Shown here: piece after piece, positions 1-7,806 of the stretch
Position numbering within the stretch: the first letter of the stretch is position 1
How the letters are laid out: every line of letters begins with the position of its first letter
NCBI GenBank assembly: GCA_035626855.1
Contig: DASPMW010000109.1
Location: forward strand, 4,819-68,818
Direction of reading: 5' to 3'
From: JAPWJZ01 sp035626855
Lineage (GTDB): Bacteria > Pseudomonadota > Alphaproteobacteria > Micavibrionales > UBA2020
DNA: 64,000 nucleotides
Program-made: the position numbers and the translations under genes
Notes under the pieces: generated by a model
Databases searched by the model: none
What the model saw: the letters and a program-made list of their open reading frames with translations, nothing else
What the model was told of the DNA's origin: nothing

Positions 1-2
1 AG

Positions 3-89
3 ATCACTGCGCTTGTCGTGGTGGACGAAGCGGGCAAGCCTGTCGGCCTCCTGCATCTCCACGACTGCCTGAGAGCGGGTTTTGCCTAA
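3..89 (+). CDS. kdsD: Arabinose-5-phosphate isomerase, C-terminal end (partial)
   Basis: Only the last 28 codons are present. They read ITALVVVDEAGKPVGLLHLH followed by DCLRAGFA and a TAA stop. This is the typical end of the second CBS domain of KdsD/KpsF, which converts ribulose-5-phosphate to arabinose-5-phosphate for Kdo and LPS synthesis. The stop overlaps the start of lptC by eight bases. The kdsD-lptC-lptA-lptB order is common in proteobacteria and supports the call. The catalytic SIS domain lies outside the window, so identity rests on the CBS tail and the context. Confidence 0.8.
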   Translation: MTALVVVDEAGKPVGLLHLHDCLRAGFA

Positions 90-744
90 AAAACCGAAAG
101 CGAAGAAAAGCGCGTCCAAGCGGCTATCCGCGCGCGGCGGCGGCTATAGCTGGTTCGTGCGGATATCAAAAATCACCCTGCCGCTGGTGGCGCTCGGGAT
201 CATGGGGCTCGTCTTCATCCGGCTCAGCCAGGATTCGCAGGAAATCCAGCTGGCTGACCTGCCGACCAAGGAGAACACAAAGCCCGGCCAGATCGAACTT
301 AAAGGCGCGCGCTATGAGGGGATGGACGCCAAGGGCCGCAAATACACGCTGACCGCCGACAAGGCCATCCGCAACATGCTGTCGGACGAAGCGGTGCTGC
401 TCGAAAATCCGCGGGCCGATGTGATGCTGGAGGGCGGCAACTGGGTCGCCGTCCATGCGAAAAACGGCGACTACGACAACAAGGCGGGCAAACTCTCGCT
501 ATCCGGAGGCGTGACCGTCTACCACGACAGTGGCTATGAGATGCACCTCGCCAACATCGCGGTCGATATGGAGACGCGCCACGCCGTGACGACCGAGCCG
601 GTGACCGCGCAGGGTCCCGCCGGTGAGCTGAAGGCGCAGAATATGGATGTAGTGAATGAAGGCGAACTTGTCGTATTCGGCGGGCCTGTTTTCCTGACCC
701 TCTACGGCATGAAGGCCAAGCCTCCGAAAAAGGTGCGTGGATGA
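82..744 (+). CDS. lptC: LptC, LPS export bitopic membrane protein
   Basis: This 220-aa protein has a basic N-terminus, one membrane segment at about residues 29-48 and a periplasmic domain. In the LPS transport bridge LptC receives LPS from LptB2FG and passes it to LptA. The most upstream usable start is TTG at 82, which overlaps the kdsD stop; there is no ATG before the membrane segment, so TTG is preferred. The gene ends in an ATGA overlap with lptA. The residues around KGARYEGMDAKGRKYTLTAD fit the LptC/YrbK beta-strand repeat. Length is close to the family norm of about 190-220 residues. Confidence 0.9.
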   Translation: MPKKPKAKKSASKRLSARGGGYSWFVRISKITLPLVALGIMGLVFIRLSQDSQEIQLADLPTKENTKPGQIELKGARYEGMDAKGRKYTLTADKAIRNMLSDEAVLLENPRADVMLEGGNWVAVHAKNGDYDNKAGKLSLSGGVTVYHDSGYEMHLANIAVDMETRHAVTTEPVTAQGPAGELKAQNMDVVNEGELVVFGGPVFLTLYGMKAKPPKKVRG

Positions 745-1523
745 AGCGCCTTGTTTTTCTCGCTTTGTTCCTCGTTACGACGCCGGCTTTCGCCCAGCAG
801 ATGCCGATGGCGGACGAAAATGCGCCTGTCGAAATTTCCGCAAAACATTCCCTTGAATGGAACCGCAAGGCGAAGACCTACACCGCGCGCGAAAATGCGA
901 TTGCGAAACAGGGCAATTTCCAGGTGGCAAGCGACCTGCTGACCGCGCATTACACCGACGAAAAAGGCGCGACTGACATCAGCACATTGGTTGCCGCCGG
1001 GAACGTCGTCATCACTTCCCCGCCCTATACCGTCCATGGCGACCAGGCGACCTATAGCGTCCCCGACAACTCTGTGCTGCTGACCGGCCGGGACCTGCGC
1101 ATCGAAACGGTGACCGAACGTCTTACCGCGCGCGACAAGATCGAATTTTACGGGCGCGAGAACCGCCTGACCGCGGTCGGCGACGCGGTTGCGGTGCGCG
1201 GCACAGACACGCTGCGCGCAAACGTGATGAACGCTTTTTTCCATCAAGGGCCGGAGGGAAAGCTTGTCCTGCAGAAAATCACCGTGGACGGCAATGTCTC
1301 TATCAAAACGCTGAAGGAAACCGTGAACGGCAGCAAAGGCGTGTATGACGTCGTCGCGGGCAAGGCAATCCTGACCGGCGATATCAAGATCCTGCAGGGA
1401 GAGAACTGGCTGCAGGGCACCCGCGCGGTCGTTGACTTGAAAACAGGTATCAGCCAGTTATTTGCCGAAGGGGGCGAGGGCCGCGTCAAGGGCCTGTTCT
1501 ATCCCAAGAAGAAACCGCAATGA
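741..1523 (+). CDS. lptA: LptA, periplasmic LPS transport protein
   Basis: A 260-aa OstA/LptA-fold protein with a clear signal peptide (residues 1-18, predicted cleavage after AFA). It forms the periplasmic bridge that carries LPS from LptC to LptD. Beta-rich repeats such as LTAHYTDEKGATDIS and VNGSKGVYDVVAGKAILTG are typical of the fold. The start overlaps the lptC stop in ATGA, and its TGA stop overlaps the lptB ATG, so the three genes are probably translationally coupled. It is longer than E. coli LptA (185 aa), as in other alphaproteobacteria. Confidence 0.9.
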   Translation: MKRLVFLALFLVTTPAFAQQMPMADENAPVEISAKHSLEWNRKAKTYTARENAIAKQGNFQVASDLLTAHYTDEKGATDISTLVAAGNVVITSPPYTVHGDQATYSVPDNSVLLTGRDLRIETVTERLTARDKIEFYGRENRLTAVGDAVAVRGTDTLRANVMNAFFHQGPEGKLVLQKITVDGNVSIKTLKETVNGSKGVYDVVAGKAILTGDIKILQGENWLQGTRAVVDLKTGISQLFAEGGEGRVKGLFYPKKKPQ

Positions 1524-2287
1524 GCGACATGAAAAAAACAGCAGAGCCACAACTGGTGCCAAGCGCCGCGGGGCTTGAGGTGTCTCACCTCATGAAGCGC
1601 TACAAGCGCCGGCCGGTGCTGCGCGACGTATCGCTGACCGTAAAGCGCGGCGAGGCCGTCGGGCTGCTGGGGCCAAACGGCGCGGGGAAAACGACCTGCT
1701 TTTATATCGTGACGGGCCTGATCGACGCCGATAGCGGCAGCATCCGGCTCGACGGCAAGGATATCACCCGCCTGCCGATGTATCGCCGCGCGCGCCTTGG
1801 AATCGGGTACCTGCCGCAGGAATCCTCGATCTTCCGGGGCCTGAGCGTCGAAGACAATATCCGCAGCATCCTGCAGGTCGTCGAAGAGGACCATCACCGC
1901 CGCGAGCATATGCTCGCCGAACTGCTGGCTGAATTTTCAATCACCCATCTGCGCAGCACGCCCGCGATCGCTCTATCGGGCGGGGAACGCCGCCGCGTCG
2001 AAATCGCGCGCGCGCTCGCGACCCATCCGCAATTTATCCTGCTGGACGAGCCGCTCGCCGGCATCGATCCGATCGCGGTGGGCGAGATCCGCGACTTGGT
2101 GAAGCACCTGAAAAACCGCAATATCGGCGTGCTGATCACCGACCACAACGTGCGCGATACGCTGGATATCGTCGATCGTGCCTATATCCTGCATGGCGGG
2201 CAGGTGCTGATGGAGGGCAAGCCTTCCGACATCGTCGCGCATAAGGATGTCCGCCGCGTCTATCTCGGCGAGAAATTCAGCCTGTAA
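1520..2287 (+). CDS. lptB: LptB, LPS export ABC transporter ATPase
   Basis: A 255-aa ATP-binding subunit. Walker A GPNGAGKTT is at residues 51-59, the Q-loop near Q100, signature LSGGE at 152-156 and Walker B FILLDEP at 172-178, followed by the H-loop in TDHNV. LptB works as a dimer with LptF and LptG to extract LPS from the inner membrane; lptF and lptG are not in this window. The LPQE sequence after the Q-loop region and the RxLG context are typical of LptB rather than amino-acid importers. The gene overlaps lptA by four bases and is followed by rpoN, a classic arrangement. Confidence 0.95.
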   Translation: MSDMKKTAEPQLVPSAAGLEVSHLMKRYKRRPVLRDVSLTVKRGEAVGLLGPNGAGKTTCFYIVTGLIDADSGSIRLDGKDITRLPMYRRARLGIGYLPQESSIFRGLSVEDNIRSILQVVEEDHHRREHMLAELLAEFSITHLRSTPAIALSGGERRRVEIARALATHPQFILLDEPLAGIDPIAVGEIRDLVKHLKNRNIGVLITDHNVRDTLDIVDRAYILHGGQVLMEGKPSDIVAHKDVRRVYLGEKFSL

Positions 2288-2407
2288 TATGGTATTTTAA
2301 TACCTGCATCTTCACTCCGCTCCAAAAAATCCCCATATGATTAAGAGGGCCGGAGATTCCATGGCTGAAATCATGGTATTCTGGAGACGGGGAGAGTTTG
2401 ATTTTAC

Positions 2408-3931
2408 ATGGCTATTAACCAGCGCCTAGACCTGAAACAGGGCCAGACCCTGACGATGACGCCGCAGCTGCAGCAGGCGATCAAGCTGTTGCAGATGTCG
2501 AATATCGAGCTGGCGGAATTCGTCGAGGCAGAGCTGGAAAAAAACCCCCTGCTGGAGCGCGACGACAGCATGTCGACCGAGAAGCCGGGCGATGAGCCGC
2601 CGGCCGCAGAAGGCGCCGGCGACAGTGAACACGCGCCGCAGGACGACCACGGCGGCGACGCCCCGCAGCGCGAAGAGCGCGAGCTTGACACCGATTTCGA
2701 AAACGTTTTCACCGGTGGCAGCATGGCCGAGCAGGAAGGCGGCTACGACGCTTTCGCGACCAACAGCTTCAGCGATGTCGGCAAAGGCGGCAGCCTGAAA
2801 TTCGATGATCCGGACTTCGCCTTCGAGAACAATATGGCGAAGGAGGCGACCCTCCGCGATTACCTTGAAGAGCAGATCGCCGTCGATTTCGAGGATAACA
2901 AGGAACGAGCGATCGCGCGGCTGATGCTCGATTATCTCGATGAATCTGGCTATTTCCGCACCGATACGGGCCAGCTCGCCGAGCGCTTGGGCACCACAAA
3001 GGAACGCGTCGAGGGGATCCTTGCCAAGCTGCAGGATATGGACCCGGCCGGCCTCTTCGCCCGCAATTTAAGCGAATGCCTTGCGCTGCAGCTGAAGGAG
3101 CAGGATCGCCTTGACCCCGCCATGCAGAAACTTGTCGAGAACCTGGACGTGCTGGCGGCGCATGACCTGAAAAAGCTTAAAAGTCTGTGCGGCGTTGACG
3201 ATGCAGATCTGAAGGAAATGATTTCCGAGATCAAGGCGCTCAACCCGAAGCCCGCGCTCGAATTCGATCACTTCGTGTCGCAGACCGTCGTCCCGGACGT
3301 CCTCATGCGGCCGCTGCCGAAATCCAAGGGCGGCGGGTGGGCGGTCGAGCTCAATAACGACACGCTGCCGCGCGTACTGGTGAACAAGCGCTATTACACG
3401 GAGATCAGCAACAGCGCCAAGAACAAGACCGACAAAGAGTACCTGTCCGAGCAGCTGAACACCGCCAACTGGCTGATCAAGGCGATGGACCAGCGCGCCG
3501 AGACGATTTTGAAAACCGCGAGCGAGATCATCTTGCAGCAGGAAGATTTCTTCAATTACGGCGTCGAATACCTGAAGCCGCTGGTGCTGAAGGATATCGC
3601 AGCCGTGATCGGGATGCATGAAAGCACCGTCAGCCGCGTCACCAGCAACAAATATATCGGCACGCCGCGCGGCGTGTTCGAGCTGAAATACTTTTTCTCC
3701 TCCGGCGTTTCATCATCGGACGGCAACGCCGAATTTTCGTCGGAAGCCGTCAAGTCCCGCATCAAAACCTATATCGACGCGGAGCCAGCCGCGAAGATCC
3801 TGTCGGATGACGACCTCGTCGATCTCTTGAAAAAAGAGGGCATCGACATTGCCCGGCGCACAGTTGCTAAGTACCGCGAGGCTATGAAAATCCCCTCCTC
3901 CGTCCAGCGCCGCCGGATCAAGAATACATAA
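2408..3931 (+). CDS. rpoN: RNA polymerase sigma-54 factor
   Basis: A 507-aa RpoN. Region I is the glutamine/leucine-rich N-terminus (LTMTPQLQQAIKLLQMS), followed by an acidic region II at about residues 50-110, the core-binding region, and at the C-terminus the RpoN box ARRTVAKYRE at about 482-491, which reads the -24 element. Sigma-54 directs transcription from -24/-12 promoters together with AAA+ activators. It sits directly after lptB and before hpf and ptsN, as in many proteobacteria. The 120-base gap before it contains a small GGTAT/ATACC hairpin near 2291-2304 and no convincing terminator. Confidence 0.97.
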   Translation: MAINQRLDLKQGQTLTMTPQLQQAIKLLQMSNIELAEFVEAELEKNPLLERDDSMSTEKPGDEPPAAEGAGDSEHAPQDDHGGDAPQREERELDTDFENVFTGGSMAEQEGGYDAFATNSFSDVGKGGSLKFDDPDFAFENNMAKEATLRDYLEEQIAVDFEDNKERAIARLMLDYLDESGYFRTDTGQLAERLGTTKERVEGILAKLQDMDPAGLFARNLSECLALQLKEQDRLDPAMQKLVENLDVLAAHDLKKLKSLCGVDDADLKEMISEIKALNPKPALEFDHFVSQTVVPDVLMRPLPKSKGGGWAVELNNDTLPRVLVNKRYYTEISNSAKNKTDKEYLSEQLNTANWLIKAMDQRAETILKTASEIILQQEDFFNYGVEYLKPLVLKDIAAVIGMHESTVSRVTSNKYIGTPRGVFELKYFFSSGVSSSDGNAEFSSEAVKSRIKTYIDAEPAAKILSDDDLVDLLKKEGIDIARRTVAKYREAMKIPSSVQRRRIKNT

Positions 3932-4020
3932 TCGCTAGGTGGCTGGAATCGCGCGGGAATCCGGTGCGAAGTTGACGCGCCGTTCAAAAATCTATATTTA
4001 TTTGAAGCAATTACCGGACT

Positions 4021-4055
4021 GGTGCGTTGAATTTAATGCTTTTTTCAACTGCACC
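4021..4055 (+). promoter_or_regulatory. Imperfect hairpin upstream of hpf
   Basis: The arms GGTGC-TTGA and TCAA-GCACC can pair, with one or two unpaired bases and an AT-rich loop containing six T residues. It lies between rpoN and hpf, about 45 bases before the hpf start. It could be an attenuating or weak terminator hairpin for rpoN. No sigma-54 type GG-N10-GC promoter element was convincingly placed here. Confidence 0.3.
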
Positions 4056-4100
4056 TGACTAAGATAAAAATCACGGTAAACACCAATTGAGGGGACGACA

Positions 4101-4823
4101 ATGGATCTGACAGTCAAAGGCATGCACCTGGATGTGGGCGATTCACTCCGCGAGCATGTGCGCGCGAACCTGACGCATACCGCGGGCAAATACTTCCGCG
4201 AGCCGATCAAGGCCGTCGTTGTCTTCACCAAGGAAAAGAACCATCGCTACACCGCGGATATCTCGATCCATGCCGGCCACGGCATCGTGCTCGAGGCGCA
4301 GAATGAAGCGGATGATCCCTACCCCGCTTTTGACGGTGCGTCGAAAAACGTGGCCAAGCGCCTGTCGAAATACAAGGACCGCCTGAAGGACCACCACAAG
4401 CGCCAGGGCGTGTCGGAAACGACCGCGGCCGCTTACACCACCTTCAGCAGCAGCAATGAAAACGAGGCTGAAGGCGGCCAGGAACCCGCGGTCATCGCGG
4501 AAATGGACACGCAAGTGCCGACGCTGGCTGTCGCTGACGCCGTGCTGCGCCTGGAGCTGGGCACCGCGCCCGCGCTCCTGTTCCGCAACCCGAAACATAG
4601 CGGGCTGAACATGGTGTACCGCCGCAAAGACGGGAATATCGGCTGGGTCGACCCCGAGGGTTCGGCCCCTGCTAAAAAACCCGCCACCGCAGCAAAGCCT
4701 GTCGCGAAACCGGCCGCGAAACCCGCTGCCAAGGCAGCCCCGGCAAAAGCCGCCGCGAAACCCGCGGCAAGGCATAAGCCGGCCCAGAAGAAAAAGGCGA
4801 AAGCCGGAAAGAAGAGAAGGTAA
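4101..4823 (+). CDS. hpf: Long-form ribosome hibernation promoting factor with Lys/Ala-rich tail
   Basis: A 240-aa protein with three parts. Residues 1 to about 100 form the S30AE/YfiA domain that binds the 30S decoding site. Residues about 135-187 form the long-HPF dimerisation domain, including FRNPKHSGLNMVYRRKDGN, which in other bacteria dimerises 70S ribosomes into 100S particles. The last roughly 50 residues are a low-complexity Lys-Ala-Pro tail (repeats of AAKPAAKPAAK ending KKKAKAGKKRR) like a histone H1 tail, beyond the usual family end. A good ribosome site (GAGGGGAC) precedes the ATG. The rpoN-hpf-ptsN order is conserved. The tail may bind rRNA or DNA; that is inference. Confidence 0.93.
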   Translation: MDLTVKGMHLDVGDSLREHVRANLTHTAGKYFREPIKAVVVFTKEKNHRYTADISIHAGHGIVLEAQNEADDPYPAFDGASKNVAKRLSKYKDRLKDHHKRQGVSETTAAAYTTFSSSNENEAEGGQEPAVIAEMDTQVPTLAVADAVLRLELGTAPALLFRNPKHSGLNMVYRRKDGNIGWVDPEGSAPAKKPATAAKPVAKPAAKPAAKAAPAKAAAKPAARHKPAQKKKAKAGKKRR

Positions 4824-4891
4824 CTGCCCGAAAACAGTACAAATTGCGGGTCGACCCTTGAAAAGGCGGCCACGACGGGCAGATAATTTGT
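4824..4891 (+). promoter_or_regulatory. Pseudoknot-capable leader upstream of ptsN
   Basis: Two pairs of exact complements interleave. CTGCCCG (4824-4830) can pair with CGGGCAG (4876-4882), and TACAAATT (4838-4845) can pair with AATTTGTA (4885-4892). The order 1-2-1'-2' is that of an H-type pseudoknot, and the last element includes the first base of the ptsN ATG. No strong Shine-Dalgarno sequence is visible for ptsN. Translation control is inferred, not shown. Confidence 0.4.
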
Positions 4892-5344
4892 ATGATCACC
4901 GCAGACCTGATTATTCCTGACCTGAAGGCCACGAGCAAAAAGCAGGCGTTCCGCTCCATTGCGGACGCCCTCGTGCCCGTCATTGGCGGCGCGCCGGAAA
5001 AGCTGTTCGACGCGCTGATGGCGCGCGAGCGCATCGGCACGACCGGTATCGGCGGGGGGGTCGCCATCCCGCATGTCAAGCTTGACCATATCGACCGCAT
5101 TTATGGCGCACTGGTACGGCTTGAAACACCGGTCGATTACGACGCGATCGACGGCGCGCCGGTCGATTTGATCTTCATGATGCTGGTGCCGGAAGAAAGT
5201 AAAACGACGCAGCACCTAAAGGTACTCGCGCGGATTTCGCGCTTCCTGAAAGACCAGCAGACCTGCAACGGCATCCGCGGCACCTGCCAGCAGGACAAGA
5301 TCGCCGAGCTGCTCACCGAATGGGCGCGCAACCAGGCCGCCTGA
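4892..5344 (+). CDS. ptsN: PTS system nitrogen regulatory protein EIIA-Ntr
   Basis: A 150-aa PTS_EIIA type-2 domain protein of normal family length. The phosphorylated histidine is H61 in the conserved context GIGGGVAIPHVKL. EIIA-Ntr receives phosphate from the PtsP-PtsO chain and regulates potassium transport, stress responses and nitrogen-carbon balance instead of importing sugar. The D-L-I-F-M-M-L-V-P-E segment near residue 90 is the family core. The location after rpoN and hpf is the textbook proteobacterial context. The start is the ATG at 4892; its ribosome site is weak and lies in a possible pseudoknot. Confidence 0.95.
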   Translation: MITADLIIPDLKATSKKQAFRSIADALVPVIGGAPEKLFDALMARERIGTTGIGGGVAIPHVKLDHIDRIYGALVRLETPVDYDAIDGAPVDLIFMMLVPEESKTTQHLKVLARISRFLKDQQTCNGIRGTCQQDKIAELLTEWARNQAA

Positions 5345-5357
5345 TTTCAGATTTCAA

Positions 5358-5588
5358 TTAGTGGACGGAAACGAGATCGAGCTCATGATGGCGCGCAGAA
5401 TTCTGCGCCGCGCCGGAATCCGCCTGGACGGCGAGCGCGGTGCCATCGGCTGCATGCAGCACCCAGGCCGGCTTGCCGTTGACCTGGTACTGCTTCACAT
5501 AGCCGACTTCTTCAAGGCCAAGCTTCTGCAGATCCGATTGCGTCATCAGGAAGGGGATGTAATTTTCGGGCAGGAAGTTGCTTTTCAT
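5358..5588 (-). CDS. DUF1150-family small protein
   Basis: A 76-aa protein starting at the ATG at 5588, which is preceded by AAGGCGAGG. The sequence includes NFLPENYIPFLMTQSDLQKLG and a later NGKPAWVLHAADGTALAV. This fits the alphaproteobacterial DUF1150 family, which is commonly found next to hsp20. The function is unknown. It lies 22 bases after the hsp20 stop and is probably co-transcribed with it, so it is likely heat-induced. A longer in-frame extension to 5660 overlaps hsp20, lacks a ribosome site and was not used. Confidence 0.75.
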   Translation of the reverse strand: MKSNFLPENYIPFLMTQSDLQKLGLEEVGYVKQYQVNGKPAWVLHAADGTALAVQADSGAAQNSARHHELDLVSVH

Positions 5589-5610
5589 CTGTTTACCTCG
5601 CCTTCTTATG

Positions 5611-6102
5611 TTACTTCGGCATATCTTTGTTGTCACGCGAAACATCCGCGGCGACGTCAATCGTCTGGGCTTTTTTGCCGTCTTTTCCGGACTTTATCGC
5701 GATTGTCTGAACCGTGGTTTCGGGGATGATGCGGCGCAGATCGACGTTCAGCAACCCGTTGTCGAGCGATGCGCCGACGACCTCGATGTCCTCGCTCAGG
5801 ATGAAGGAACGCTGGAACTGGCGTGTCGCGATCCCGCGATGCAGGAACAGGCGGTTTTCATCTTCCTCCGCCGTTTTGCGGCCGCGAATGACCAGCTGGT
5901 TCTGCTCGAGCTGCACGGAGAGATCATCCATCTCGAAACCCGCAACTGCTATCGTGATGCGCAGCAGCGTCTCGCTGACCTGCTCGATGTTGTAGGGCGG
6001 ATAGCCTTCCGACGCTGCGCGCTGCGCGCGGTCGAGCGCGCGTTCGAACTGGTCGAAACCGAGAAGGAAAGGGCTGTCGAAAAGTGACAGGCGTCTGCTC
6101 AT
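5611..6102 (-). CDS. Small heat shock protein Hsp20/IbpA family
   Basis: A 163-aa protein with an alpha-crystallin domain at about residues 35-130. The N-terminus FDSPFLLGFDQFERALDRA and the core YPPYNIEQ, LVIRGRK, FQRSFILSEDIEV and GLLNVDL match the IbpA-type Hsp20 of alphaproteobacteria. The short C-terminal extension is rich in charged residues. Small heat shock proteins hold unfolded proteins for refolding by DnaK and ClpB. Its ribosome site AAGGAGC is buried in a ROSE-like hairpin directly upstream, so expression is probably temperature-controlled at translation. DUF1150 follows in the same unit. Confidence 0.93.
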   Translation of the reverse strand: MSRRLSLFDSPFLLGFDQFERALDRAQRAASEGYPPYNIEQVSETLLRITIAVAGFEMDDLSVQLEQNQLVIRGRKTAEEDENRLFLHRGIATRQFQRSFILSEDIEVVGASLDNGLLNVDLRRIIPETTVQTIAIKSGKDGKKAQTIDVAADVSRDNKDMPK

Positions 6103-6177
6103 ACCGATGCTCCTTGTCGCAAGCGAGCGTTGTGATCTTTATGGCTGCCCCCGACAGGCGGCGAGCAACCTCTATAT
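6103..6177 (-). promoter_or_regulatory. ROSE-like RNA thermometer in the hsp20 5' leader
   Basis: On the minus strand the last hairpin (6109-6128) reads GCUCGCUUG-CGA-CAAGGAGC. It pairs as GCUC-bulged G-CUUG with CAAG-GAGC and closes the Shine-Dalgarno AAGGAGC six bases before the ATG. The left arm contains UCGCU, which fits the UYGCU consensus of ROSE elements, with the unpaired G facing the SD. A second upstream hairpin (GGUUGC with GCAGCC) completes a multi-stem leader. ROSE elements are known in alphaproteobacterial small heat shock genes and melt at high temperature. Confidence 0.75.
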
Positions 6178-6183
6178 GACCAT

Positions 6184-6211
6184 AATATAAAGTCGCAGCA
6201 GGCGAAAGCAA
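6184..6211 (-). promoter_or_regulatory. Promoter of hsp20
   Basis: Reading the minus strand, TTGCTT (6206-6211) is followed after 16 bases by TATATT (6184-6189). This would start transcription near 6177 and give a leader of about 75 bases, a suitable length for the thermometer. A sigma-32 type match (CTTG at the -35) is partial. Confidence 0.45.
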
Positions 6212-6232
6212 GCCGGGGAAATATTCATAGTT

Positions 6233-6823
6233 TCAGGGGGTTGGCGGCTTAGACGCGGCGGCTGGCGCCTGTTTTCCGTCGCGCAGGTCGATCAACAGCC
6301 GACGCATCTCGCTGATGGATTCTTTCATGTAATAGCGCTGGTTTTCGCGGTGCGCGTATTCAAGATAGCTGTTATCGATCGGATGCTTCTTCTTCCAGTA
6401 CTCGATCATGGAGGGGCTGAGCGGTTTATAGGTCAGGTCGAAATCCCGCTCCGCGACATCGAGAAGTTTCAGCACATCTTCAAACGCCGAGGCGCGGCCG
6501 TCCAGCTTCGCGCCGGCCGTACGCGTGAGATCTTCGGCAAGGCCGAGGATCTGGTTCGGGTCCTTGCCTTCATACCGCGCGCTGACGCGCGAAAAAATCT
6601 GCTTGAGGGATTTGTCTTCCTTCAAATCGCCAGCCGCGTAACCGACCGCCGCCGGCCAGCGGAACATTTCGGAGAGCTGCACATGCTCGGGCAGCAGCAA
6701 GCCGTTCGGACGGTTCTGCGTCAGCGGCTGGCTTGCGATCGCGAGCTCCTTGATCTTCTCGCCGATGGCTTTCTGGATTTCATCGAGCGCGGCGTTGCGC
6801 TCCTGCCGGAATTTCCTGTCCAC
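6233..6823 (-). CDS. Hypothetical protein
   Basis: A 196-aa protein of no family I recognise. It is largely helical and charged (for example RQERNAALDEIQKAIGEKI near the N-terminus) with a Pro/Ala-rich C-terminus ending KPPTP. No signal peptide or membrane segment is visible. It starts with GTG at 6823, five bases after the stop of the upstream AT-rich gene, and is the last gene of the minus-strand run that begins at 10081. GC content and codon use look like the housekeeping neighbours, unlike the gene just upstream. Confidence 0.65.
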   Translation of the reverse strand: MDRKFRQERNAALDEIQKAIGEKIKELAIASQPLTQNRPNGLLLPEHVQLSEMFRWPAAVGYAAGDLKEDKSLKQIFSRVSARYEGKDPNQILGLAEDLTRTAGAKLDGRASAFEDVLKLLDVAERDFDLTYKPLSPSMIEYWKKKHPIDNSYLEYAHRENQRYYMKESISEMRRLLIDLRDGKQAPAAASKPPTP

Positions 6824-6828
6824 GGTAA

Positions 6829-7365
6829 CTACTCTAAGTTTAATTTAAATATCGCCAGCACCTCTGCATCAAACTCATCTGGCCATGTACCTGGCTCAAG
6901 CCGCTCCACGGTTTTTATTACTTCGCAAAAATGCTCAGCGACGTCAAAAATAGAGAACAATCCGACATTGTTCAACTTCGGCACAAAGTACTTTTCAATT
7001 AATGAAAATAATGGACCTAGTTTCGATTGTTTTTGTATCACTGACCAAGATATCGGGGGTTGCCATGACAGCATCGAATGCCAACAGTTCGACGCCACGT
7101 CATATCCGATAACACCTGTTCCCGCCTCAGACGTCGCCTTTTCTATTCCAACGAGTTCAAAATTCGGGTCCCGAGAACGAAAAATCTCGAATAATGTTAT
7201 CGCCTCATTCTTTTCAGGAATCATTTCCCCGTATTTGTAAACGTACTCATGCCAAGCTCGATTCCAAGCTTCAGTTTCATCAGCAAGTTCGTTATATGAC
7301 GGGCCCAGCCGGTGAACGCCACGGTAATTTCCGGACGGAGATACCTGAAAAATTCGGTACCGCAT
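6829..7365 (-). CDS. Hypothetical protein, AT-rich
   Basis: A 178-aa soluble protein that I do not recognise. It contains many aromatic residues (EAWNRAWHEYVYKYGEM, then SNCWHSMLSWQPPISW) and an acidic C-terminus. No signal or membrane segment is visible. Its base composition is clearly more AT-rich than the genes on both sides and its codon use differs, which suggests recent acquisition into an existing operon. It is packed with three bases to the NifU-like gene and five to the next gene. Confidence 0.7.
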   Translation of the reverse strand: MRYRIFQVSPSGNYRGVHRLGPSYNELADETEAWNRAWHEYVYKYGEMIPEKNEAITLFEIFRSRDPNFELVGIEKATSEAGTGVIGYDVASNCWHSMLSWQPPISWSVIQKQSKLGPLFSLIEKYFVPKLNNVGLFSIFDVAEHFCEVIKTVERLEPGTWPDEFDAEVLAIFKLNLE

Positions 7366-7368
7366 ACT

Positions 7369-7806
7369 TTATTCCTTTAAAAAAGCTTTTTCCACCGCCT
7401 CGAAGGGCAGCAGGATTGAATTGTGGCGCGCTTTATAATCCTTCACGGGCTCGAGTATCTGCAGCTTCGCCCAGTCGCCGGAGGGGAAAACTGTTTCGCC
7501 GTTCAGCATGGCTTCCAGCTCAGTCCCAGCGCGCGCGACGTCAGCCCTCGTTTTGCCGATAATTGCCTTGTTCATCACGGCGACGACGGTTTTGGTCAGC
7601 GCGCAGGCCTCGACCTCGAAGCCGAAATCCGCGACGCGGTCGCCGTCGAGCTTGAGCTGAACGGTGATTTCGCTGCCGCAGATCGGGCTCACGGCCTTCG
7701 CGGTCGCGTCAGGAAAATGGATATGTTTTGGCAGCATGGCTTCGCCCGACAGCGCGATCAGCTCGGCGTTATAAACGGCGAGCAGGCTGTCGTCATCGGC
7801 ATCCAT
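7369..7806 (-). CDS. NifU/SufU-like iron-sulfur scaffold domain protein
   Basis: A 145-aa protein with the IscU/SufU fold. Two of the three usual cluster cysteines are visible, in SPICGSE and EACALTK. The third position, normally in RHCS or RKCVLLPWEA, reads RHNSILLPFEA and has no cysteine. This two-cysteine variant is known to me from alphaproteobacterial genomes, but its activity is uncertain. The gene is directly joined to the zinc-finger gene upstream (TAA followed at once by ATG), which suggests a shared function, perhaps in iron-sulfur protein maturation. Confidence 0.75.
   Translation of the reverse strand: MDADDDSLLAVYNAELIALSGEAMLPKHIHFPDATAKAVSPICGSEITVQLKLDGDRVADFGFEVEACALTKTVVAVMNKAIIGKTRADVARAGTELEAMLNGETVFPSGDWAKLQILEPVKDYKARHNSILLPFEAVEKAFLKE

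Noticed and set aside
3932..4100. A sigma-54 promoter before hpf
   Set aside because: No GG-N10-GC element with proper flanks could be placed; only an imperfect hairpin is evident.
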